64,000 nt of DNA. It comes from Gambelia wislizenii. Taxonomy: Eukaryota; Chordata; Lepidosauria; Squamata; Crotaphytidae. Positions 56,290 through 64,000 of this stretch are shown here, one piece after another (the first letter of the stretch is position 1; each line of letters opens with the position of its first letter). The stretch is from NCBI GenBank assembly GCA_030847615.1, contig JAUMIR010000004.1, positions 276,605,501 to 276,669,500 of the forward strand, read 5' to 3'. A model generated the notes under the pieces. It was not told the origin of the DNA. It did not search any database and saw only the letters and a list, made by a program, of their open reading frames with translations. Made by a program: the position numbers and the translations under genes.

Positions 56290-57330
56290 CTTTTTTTTAT
56301 TTCAAATATTTTATTAAAATTTTTCTACTTGCTCTGAAAACTACCAAACTAGAAACAAAGAAAAAGGAAAGAAATCTATGAAGATAGAAAATACCTCAGA
56401 AAAGATAAGAATAAACAAAGATGGATTGACTTCTGACCTTCTTTGCAATGATTATAAGGTTGCATATATAACAAAAGATTCCAATCTTTTAAAACAATCT
56501 GTAATGATTTTTCACGTATCAAACTAGATAATGTGTCCATTTTCTACTAGTTCATTTAGTATCAACAACTAATCTTCTCCCATAGGGATCTCTACATTCT
56601 TCTATTTCTGGACATATAATAATCTCGTTGTCATGATCATGTATTGAAAAACTCTTCCATGATTGCTTTCCAGTTGACCATCCAAAAATCCCAATAGGAA
56701 AAATTCTGCTCTTAACTGTATCTTTATCTTGGCTATTATTTGGTTCAAAGTTTGAACTTCAACCCATTTTTTTTCCTTCTCACAAATCCACCACATATAG
56801 TAAAAAGTTTCATCTTGTTTTTCACATTTACAACACTTATTTGAAATGCCTTTGTATATTCTAGACAGCTTTTCCAGACTCATAAACCAGCAATATATCA
56901 TTTTATAAAAATTACCCTTAAAATTTAACACAATGTAAATTTCAAACCCTTTGACCACATTGTTTCCCTCTGTTCCATTTGTATATTATATCCAAAATTT
57001 ATGGCCCTCTTTACCATACATGCTTTCACCTGTTCATCTTACATTTGTAATTTTAACAAGTATTTATTTATTTTACCAATCAATTGCTATTATCTGTACA
57101 TAATAGCACCTCTAACTGATTTATTTTGTTCAAAACCACAATCCTTTTTGTCTATCTTAAATCTTTCATACAACTATAAGTATGAGAAACATTCAAAGCT
57201 ATATTCCTCTGACAGCGGAGTCTCCTTAGTTTTAATTTTGTATTCTCCTTGGGGGTTCTCCCAGATATCCTGGTATCTTATCCATCTCTCTTTGTTTGAT
57301 GTTTCTCTTCGATAAAAAGCTTCTTGTGCT
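56290..57330 (-). pseudogene. L1 ORF2 C-terminal region and 3' UTR
   Basis: 5'-truncated L1. In pieces on the minus strand: a RWIRYQDIWENPQGEYKIKT block near 57270, YERFKIDKKDCGFEQNK near 57150, then NFGYNIQMEQRETMWSKGL near 56980. The Cys-containing C-terminal domain follows (SNKCCKCEKQDETFYYMWW, 56855-56795). It is followed by about 300 bases of 3' UTR ending at the A run (T-run 56291-56298 on plus). One in-frame stop and frame changes. Not contiguous with the L1 at 1-9 kb. Confidence 0.8.
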
Positions 57331-57509
57331 TCTCTTGAAGCCTCTCAGGGAGAGAGCTTGGCAGGTTTTCCTTAGGGATGAAATTCTTCACTAAATTTCT
57401 TCTCAAAGATAGCAAATAGTAATTTCAGTAATTTTCTTTCTGCTGCAAGAAAGTCTTCAAAAGCCACATAGTTTTCGAAGGTTATGAGCAAATCAGGACT
57501 TATTCTACA

Positions 57510-57668
57510 CAAAATTTGCATGTGGTTGTTTTGCACAGAAAACAGCATTTTCTGTGAAGAAAACAGTATTTTTTTCATGGAAAATAATATTTCAATGGAG
57601 AAATATTAATCCCTGCACAGAAAATGCTATTTTCTATTCATATCAACCACATGCAAATTTTTGCAGAA
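57510..57668. repeat. AT-rich inverted repeat
   Basis: ACAAAATTTGCATGTGGTTG and AGAAAACAGCATTTTCTGTG on the left are answered by CACAGAAAATGCTATTTTCT and AACCACATGCAAATTTTTGC on the right. A fold-back of about 50-base arms around a 50-base loop. Confidence 0.65.
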
Positions 57669-58563
57669 TTACTCCCGAACTGCAAAAATGATTCTCCTCC
57701 TCCTCCTCCTCTTCTTCTTCCAAGTAGAGAGTTACATTTTGTTTCTTATATAAATTTGACTTTACAAATCATTTTTTTAAAAGTTAAAGAACAGCTATAT
57801 GTAGAAAAGAACAGGAAAGTGTTTTACTTTACGTTACTTCACTTTATTCTCATCAGTTCAGGATTCTTCTCATTAAGGCTTCTCAATATTTGTAAAACAT
57901 GTTTTCAACAATTTTCTGAATATTTTCAAATATTCTTTCCATCCCTAGTTTTCCTGAAAAGAAAGTTGTACAGTGTGAATATAACCACCTCTTGAATAGA
58001 TCTTGTGGAAACTTTTGCTCTACACAGAATTTATCTCCTTGCAATTTACTGCCATACATGATATAACAATGGGTGCCAACTTGGACAGTTTCAAGTGGAG
58101 ATTAGATTACATTTGGAGAACCACACAGTTCCCATTCTAGCCTAAATTCAATTGCTAATCATAGTCAGAATAGGCCCTTTGAATCAAGTGCTGAATGGTA
58201 AGTTCACACTGTAAATCTAATTGATGTAATGGATCTACTCCTTCTGGGACAAGAAATTGGTATAGGCCTCAGTGTGAAATGTGGTCACACATAGGAATAT
58301 GCATTTCCTTGTAGTTTTTAATTTTTTTTACATAATTAAAATAATGAATTAATTAGTGTAATCCATTGTCACAAGATGAAGAGAGGGCCATTAGCTTAAA
58401 TTCAATGGCTTTACAAGGGGATTGGACTAAAGCATGAATGAAATGTCTATCAATGGTCATCTGCCATGATGACTAAATGGATTCTCCATATTCAGGGCAT
58501 CATATCATTCAGTACCAGTAGCCAAAGGGAGCTAAGCTTACGAGAAGGTATCTTTTTAGTTCA
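57669..58563. other. AT-rich unique spacer
   Basis: No feature recognised beyond a CTC/TTC run at 57690-57720. Confidence 0.5.
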
Positions 58564-58664
58564 GAGCCCAGAAATGTTACTTTGGAGTAAAAATCCCAGA
58601 ATGTCCAACCCAGCGGGAGTTCTGGGAATTGTAGCCCCAAATAATAACTTTTCCAAACTCTGGC
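58564..58664. mobile_element. Short fold-back MITE (family B)
   Basis: GCCCAGAAATGTTACTTTGG on the left, AATAATAACTTTTCCAAACT on the right and TTCTGGGAATTGTAGCCCC inside. Same plan as 16.3 and 21.5 kb. Confidence 0.6.
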
Positions 58665-58978
58665 TGCTGTGGGAAGCAGAATATTGGACTAGATAGTTGG
58701 GATATGCAAGAATTCACTTGGACCTGTGGAGATTTCTAATTAGGAAAGCTCTGATTTTGTCCCTTTTCTGAGCCTTTATGCAGGATTTTGTTATCAAAAA
58801 GGTGTATTTCTTATATCCTTGCTTTGTGACAATTTCTGAAATTATGCATGTTAATAGTGTTCCCTCGTATCTTACAAGGGAAGGTCTCAATCTGTATAAT
58901 GCAGATATGTCTTTGAAGTAGGCTCTTAACTGTATGCCTTGTTGGGCAGGTTCCTTCTTAGCTGACATTATGTGACAA

Positions 58979-59465
58979 CTAGCTGTACCCAGTGTAATAT
59001 ATGCCATTAAAAAAACCTCCCCCAAAAATGTCCAGTAGACCTCATGACAACTCTGTAAGGTAGGCCGGTGGATTTTTAAATTTCTCCTCCCCTTTGCTTG
59101 GTGTTCCAAACTTTTCCTGGAATTGCTGAGGATGACTTGCTCTGCTGCCCTGCTGCCTCTGTGGCTCCCACCATCGCCAGTTGACTGCCTGGGTCCCATT
59201 GCAGGCAGCCCATCACTGCCACCAGTTGACTCTCTGGGTCCTGTTGCAGTGGCAGCAGTGGTACCCCACTGCCTGAGTCCTGTCACAGGTGGCCTGCCCC
59301 CACTGACACCAGTTGACTGTCTGGATCCCAATCTGGGCCACAGATTGAGTGGCTGGAATAGTTTGTGATGTGGAGAGGGAATTTGCATTTGGGTGGTGAT
59401 TAGTTGGATGTGTTTCCTGAGCAGTCAATCAGCACACCAGGAAAGGCAAGATACTGAAGAGTTTT

Positions 59466-59499
<34 letters not shown>

Positions 59500-59501
59500 T
59501 G
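58979..59501 (-). mobile_element. Helitron-like non-autonomous element, second copy
   Basis: On the minus strand it ends ATATTACACTGGGTACAGCTAG followed by T in the host, i.e. a CTAG|T terminus behind the hairpin remnant. Interior TGCCTTTCCTGGTGTGCTGA, GGAAACACATCCAACTAATC and CCAGTTGACTG-type units match 45571-46031. The 5' end has expanded into an AT microsatellite, so the TC start is obscured. Confidence 0.65.
59472..59500. repeat. (AT)n microsatellite
   Basis: About 13 TA units at the Helitron 5' end, replacing the short TATA segment of the other copy. Confidence 0.9.
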
Positions 59502-59685
59502 CTAAGTCCTAGTCCTAGACCCACTTTCTTACCTCAAGTGTTTATTTGGTATCCAGTAAGGTTGACTTTAGTAAATTTTATTTCAGCACCATTTACCAAC
59601 TTCCTGCTCTAGCCTTGCTCTACAATAGAACTTTCACCTCAGACCTTCTTTGAAATCTTTGTAGAGTAAGTTTTATGCCAGATTT

Positions 59686-59835
59686 AGGGCTTATCTACAC
59701 CAACCAGGATACGCCTGCTCCCTACTAGTGTATCCTGGCTGCAGAGGTTGCCCGTTCTTCCCCCATTACCTCACAGATAATGAGGGCTCACAGATGGGGG
59801 CAAGGCAGAGTATTTGGCCTGTGTAGATAAGCCCT
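59686..59835. mobile_element. MITE, family C, short form
   Basis: AGGGCTTATCTACAC and GTGTAGATAAGCCCT ends are perfect inverted repeats of 15 bases. The 120-base interior includes the palindromic pair AGGATACGCC / TGTATCCTGG. Confidence 0.78.
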
Positions 59836-61440
59836 TGGTTGTTAAACCATTTGTGACAGCTTTTCAATGTTATTGCCATGTTGTTATCTATCTCTCTAGT
59901 TTCTTAGTTGTAGAAAAACAAATATTTTCAACAGATTTTTCATATAAAAAAATCATACTGTTGGAAATCTGTCTTTCACCAATGACAATATGGGAAACAC
60001 GTTACTCTCACCATTCTTTCACTTCCATTTCGTGTTATTCATTCACATTTTTCATGTTTCTCTTCTTTTTATGTGCCTTTATTTTATTTATTTTTCTATT
60101 GCTTGCCTTCAGTTTTTTCATTTGTTCTAAAACAAATGCATTCCTCAGTTTAATGAACCTTTGCTTCCATCCAGCAATGTTCACTTGTGTTCTTACTATT
60201 GCTGCTTGGAAATGTATGCTCGATTTCTCACTGTACCTTATCGTCTTTGCACATTACTCAGATTTCATTTTTCTCCAGTTAATTACTTTTTATATTCTGC
60301 CACTTCTTTGCCTATTATAGGATGCATTAATTTCATACACATTTCTTTCTTTTCTGAAGCATCGTGGTTAGCAAGGTTGTAGGTCCACAGCCGCTATGGC
60401 TGTGCTTAATAATTTAGTGTCTTTCTCTCATAATACAACTCAATATCTTGTTTGACTTTAATCACTGCAGCTGTATATTGAGTTTGGGGATGAAGGGATA
60501 TTATTTTGCAATATTCCCAAATCTCTTTTCTGATCATATGATCTAACACCTTTCAATTAAGTAGGTATTTGTACTTTATTATTATTTTATTTTATTTTAC
60601 TTAAAAAAACTTTACAGCTTATGCTGTATTCGTTTTCATCACCAATGAGCCACCTTTGGCATCTATTAGTTGGAGCTCTTGAACTGTTTTCATCCACTTG
60701 ATTTAGATTGGAACAATTCTTCTCCCTCCATGACACATGACTTTTTTAAATGTTTCTGCTAACGTGAGCTACTGTGTCACGGTTTTTTAAAATTTGTGAA
60801 ATACACAGTAAGACTGTAACATGATATATATTGTGAAGGGGGAAGGTCCAAAAGTGACCATAAAGCCTAAATGTAGTACAGCCATATTGAAGAAAAAGCT
60901 TGCATAAACACAGAAAATGTTGAGGTTCCTGGTGATTTCAAGTTAAGTTAAACATGTAGAAAACATTCTGAGCATTGTTTCAAAAGATTTTGACATATTA
61001 TTCTGATATGATAACAGCTAGAACCTTGGAATAAAGAACTAGGTTGACGTGCATAGCTTGGAAATAGTGCATTCTCCTTATTAGTGAGTTTGCATGTCAT
61101 AGCCCATTGTTGCTCAATTGCTACCACTGCATGTTTTTGTAAGAATTCTATGTAAAGTTAGTTTAATTGCTTGTTTGAGGTGTAACCCTAGGTGACCAAG
61201 CCAACGTCCACCCTTCACTGTGTCATTAAATAAACTGCTGAGTTCATTCTACTATCAGACTCCATTCATGAACCATAAAGGGTTAAAACCTTCAATGATT
61301 TATATGAGAAAGAAAATTCATGATACAAGCCTTTATAAGTTTACCTTGAAATGCATTCCAGTGCATTTGGTGGTACTTACTTCCAAGTATGAGTAGGTAT
61401 GTAGCCTAAAGCTTAAATCTAATTTTTAGGCCTAGCTCAC
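59836..61440. other. AT-rich unique spacer
   Basis: About 1.6 kb. A hydrophobic plus-strand frame at 59814-60320 is T-rich and lacks a family motif. GTGGTACTTACTTCCAAGTA near 61370 is an old relic type. No gene recognised. Confidence 0.5.
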
Positions 61441-61618
61441 TCAGCCAAGGAAGCCCAATTGGGCAAGACACCTTCTCTCAGTCCCGGAAGAAGGCAATGG
61501 CAAGCCTCCTCTAAATAAATCTTATCAATAAACAAATCTTGCCAAGAAAACCCTAAGAGAGGTTCGCCTTAGGGCTGCCATAAGTCGGAAATTACTTGAA
61601 GGTACACAACAACAAGAG
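61441..61618 (+). mobile_element. tRNA-derived SINE with MIR-like core, 5' truncated
   Basis: AGAAGGCAATGGCAAGCCTC, CCAAGAAAACCCTAAGAGAG, CGCCTTAGGGCTGCCATAAG, CGGAAATTACTTGAAGGTAC and an ACAACAACAA tail. An AAATAAATCTT / CAAATCTTGCC stretch is locally duplicated at 61512-61546. Confidence 0.75.
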
Positions 61619-62724
61619 AGTAACAATGGATAGTTGGTTTGTCAACACTTCATACCCTCTAATTGTCCAATTTTGGCAGGAAATTGGGCTGCTTCTCTCT
61701 ACTCCTCCCACTTATCCCATTTTCCCTCAGCTTACTTAAATTGCTGCAAACTGAGTCCAAAGTGCAAAAGCAGTTTACACTCACATAATCCAGTGAGTGG
61801 GTGGGGAAGGTGCAGAATCTTACCATTCTCAGTCATTTCAGGCAAAATCAAAATGTGGCAGCCGCTTCTAGCTTGTACGTTGTTTGTCACTAATAACGTT
61901 TGCCATCTTGAACACACTCTGATGTTGCTTGGCTACATATGTCCCAGTTTTCATCTGCGAAATGTTAGAGAGTGTGACCCTTACATAAATTATATCAATT
62001 TAGGTGGGACTTACCAAAAATATTTAGCATAAAATCAAAAAATTAAGATGCAGTCCTTGGGTTGGGTGGGATGCTCTATGGTACCAGACTAGACTTTCAT
62101 ATGTATGTTACATGGAAAGTAATGTGATCAAGGAAGGATGTACATTATGGGTCAACAGCTGTGGAAGCACTGCTCTGAAAATTGCCCAAATAATGAAATT
62201 TAGAGGTAATTTCCTGTTTCTATTTCCATGTATTTTCAGATATGTGGGGTATTTGCATGGTGTGTGTGCGTGTGTGCAGCAATTCTGATTAAAGAGTGAA
62301 AACACGAGTGGTTAAAGAAAGCAAATTAAAGCTTTATTTTAAGAATGCTATTAAAGAAATCAAAGCTCTCTAAGGCTACTAAGCTAATCTAGTTTCACTT
62401 TTAGCAGAAGTGAGAGAATAAGGTATAGGAACAGAAGAGATGGAAAGATACCTAACAGTATCTGCTTACATCCCAGAGAGGTTAGGCTAGGAGGATAAGA
62501 AATGAGGGGATTTTGGATCACCGAAAAACTGCTTAATACTAGCTTCCTGAGTAATCTTTAATTCAGAGCACTGAGCATCATTGAATTTCCAATAACTATT
62601 TTAGCTATTGGCCATTTATTGAGGCTTCCAGGTGTGGTACTTTACCAGTTTGGGGTGATTTTCAGGAACTTGTGTAATAATAAGCACCTGGGGGGGGGGC
62701 AGCAGTGTCACCTCACCTGCTGTA
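61619..62724. other. Unique spacer
   Basis: About 1.1 kb; no recognised gene. The 132-codon plus-strand frame (61634-62032) has no signature. Confidence 0.5.
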
Positions 62725-62885
62725 TGAGGTTTGTCTATTAAATAACGAGATTGATACAATAACCCATCTTTATTTATATGTATTACAATTCTAATGATTG
62801 TTCCCATCAATATACTCCTCATCCACACTCACACACTGATGCAGTCTTGTTTTCCACTGGTTGAAGGCATGGAGCAGGTAAGTTT
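62725..62885 (-). mobile_element. Mariner 3' terminal fragment
   Basis: The inverted end GGTTTGTCTATTAAATAACG next to TA is almost identical to the end of the mariner at 18.0-18.9 kb. On the minus strand the remainder reads as the transposase C-terminus (WKTRLHQCVSVDEEYIDG) followed by a short UTR. About 160 bases survive. Confidence 0.75.
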
Positions 62886-62932
62886 CTGTCAGCAGGGCCA
62901 GTTTAAACTGTCTGCCAAATCAGCATTGGCAG

Positions 62933-62984
62933 GGGGCCCCGAGGTCAAGAGGGGGCCCTGAGGTCAAGAGAGGGCCCCGTGTTG
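62933..62984 (+). repeat. 19-base tandem repeat, 2.5 units
   Basis: GGGGGCCCCGAGGTCAAGA, then a copy with one change, then a partial unit. Confidence 0.85.
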
Positions 62985-63237
62985 GCCTCCTTAATCTGAC
63001 GAAGGAGACAGCCAGGAGACAGCTGGGAGGAGCCCCCTCTTACCCTCCTCCTCCAAAAACCACCTGCTGGCTTTTTTTAAAAAAAACAAACAAAACAGCC
63101 TCTCCAAAACTAAAGAGAAAGAGAAAGAAACAGCAGCCCTCCATGGCAGAAGCTGGAGGGAGAGACACGTCGGAGAGGGTGAGTGTGTGTGTGAGAGAGA
63201 TACAGGGAATTTGAGGGTTGTCTCCCTCAGAAAGGGC

Positions 63238-63238
63238 T

Positions 63239-63289
<51 letters not shown>
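63238..63289. repeat. (TTTC)n microsatellite
   Basis: About 13 TTTC units; source of the K/E-rich minus-strand frames nearby. Confidence 0.95.
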
Positions 63290-63292
<3 letters not shown>

Positions 63293-63395
63293 CTTTCCTT
63301 CCTTGCACATAGATCCCCTCCAGCCCATCTTTCCAGCTGCTTTTAACATGTCTTGGTTCCTCTCCCCTCCCTTTCCCCCTTGGTCTTCTTCAGCC

Positions 63396-63912
63396 ATCCA
63401 ACCTATGTTTAAAAAAACCCAAAGAAGGAGACTCCACCACACTCCAAGGCAGTGTATTCCACTTCCAAACAGCTCTTACTGTCAGGAGGTTCTTCCCAAT
63501 ATTCAGGTGGAATCTCTTTTCCTGTAATTTGAACCCATGGCTCCGTGTTCTAGTCTCTGGAGCAGCAGAAAACAAGATTGCTCTTTCCTCAATATGACAT
63601 CCCTTCAAATATTTAAACATGGCAATCACGTCACCTCTCAACCTTCTCTTCTCCAGGCTAAGCATACCCAGCTCCCTAAGCCGTTCCTCATAGGACGTAA
63701 TGGCTTCCAGACCTCGCACCATCCTTCTCAGTATCTTTCTTCTGCCCAGAATTGGAAATGGTATTCCAGGTGAGGTCTGACCAAAGCAGAATGGAGTGAT
63801 ACAATTACTTCCCTTGATCTAGACACTACTCCTATTAATGCAGCCTAGAATCGCATTGGCATTTTTTGCTGCTGCATCACACTGCTAACTCATGTTTAGC
63901 TTGTAGTCTACT
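63396..63912 (-). mobile_element. CR1 fragment lacking its tail
   Basis: On the minus strand, 63722-63390 encodes [52 protein letters not shown] and ESPSLGFFKHRLDG. Upstream nucleotides (63723-63912) match the NAILGCI-type region with frameshifts. The last 80 bases with the octamer tail are missing at the left, replaced by unrelated sequence. Confidence 0.85.
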
Positions 63913-64000
63913 CTTTATTTTCTTTGAGGAAATCTACACAATTACATTAATTGCTAATAAACAAAAAATATTATGTTAGTGCCTATAATATAGTTTTTAA

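Noticed and set aside
59814..60320. 168-codon hydrophobic frame
   Set aside because: T-rich DNA naturally yields F/L/S-rich frames; no motif or homology recognised.
1..64000. Endogenous retrovirus or LTR retrotransposon
   Set aside because: All reverse transcriptases read as L1, L2, CR1 or Penelope type; no LTR pairs, primer-binding site, gag protease or integrase motifs were seen.

Overview
The window looks like vertebrate non-genic DNA, most probably intergenic or intronic sequence of a squamate reptile (an iguanian-type lizard would fit). This rests on the repeat mix: L1, CR1 and L2-clade LINEs, a Penelope-like element, a mariner, Tigger/pogo-like, hAT-like and Harbinger-like elements, Helitron-like elements and tRNA-derived SINEs side by side, AT-rich unique spacers, and CR1 3' ends with the squamate/avian ATTCTATR-type terminal octamers. 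The species cannot be named from the sequence. No host exon, rRNA, functional tRNA, CRISPR array or bacterial-style gene was found. Every long open frame with recognisable homology is a fragment of a transposable element.

Layout. 1-12.2 kb is a nested retroelement stack read mostly on the minus strand: an L1 (ORF2 running off the left edge, ORF1, 5' leader) whose leader is split by a plus-strand L2-clade LINE; then a Penelope-like reverse transcriptase fragment, a piece of the same L2 family and a CR1 RT fragment, joined end to end. 12.2-30 kb is largely unique AT-rich sequence with scattered MITEs, a Tigger-like element carrying an internal minisatellite (16.4-17.1 kb), a mariner (18.0-18.9 kb), CR1 tails, a fold-back Penelope terminus and SINEs. 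30.5-33.3 kb is the longest CR1 (endonuclease and RT, plus strand), with an RT active-site substitution. 34.7-36.1 kb holds a degenerate minisatellite and a GC-rich tandem hairpin array behind a hAT-like terminus. 37-45 kb carries three related MITEs, a near-perfect GC-rich fold-back, SINEs and a second Penelope fold-back. 45-49 kb has two Tigger-like elements (one bare, one filled with a 1.2 kb hairpin array related to the one at 35 kb) and a Helitron-like element. 49-57 kb has a SINE, duplications, a CR1 broken by a MITE and by a local inverted duplication, an L2 3' end and an L1 ORF2 3' end. 57-64 kb has a second Helitron-like copy, a mariner end, a CR1 and microsatellites.

The elements do not act together as a system; they record successive insertions. 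The observations least explained by standard families are the shared hairpin-unit minisatellite in two unrelated TIR contexts (35 and 48 kb), the paired Harbinger-like insertions at 42.5-43.5 kb, the recurrent head-to-head Penelope termini, and the inverted duplication inside the CR1 at 52.7-53.7 kb. Domain assignments come from reading translations by eye; no database search was possible, so family names are at clade level and boundaries are approximate unless a target-site duplication is stated.
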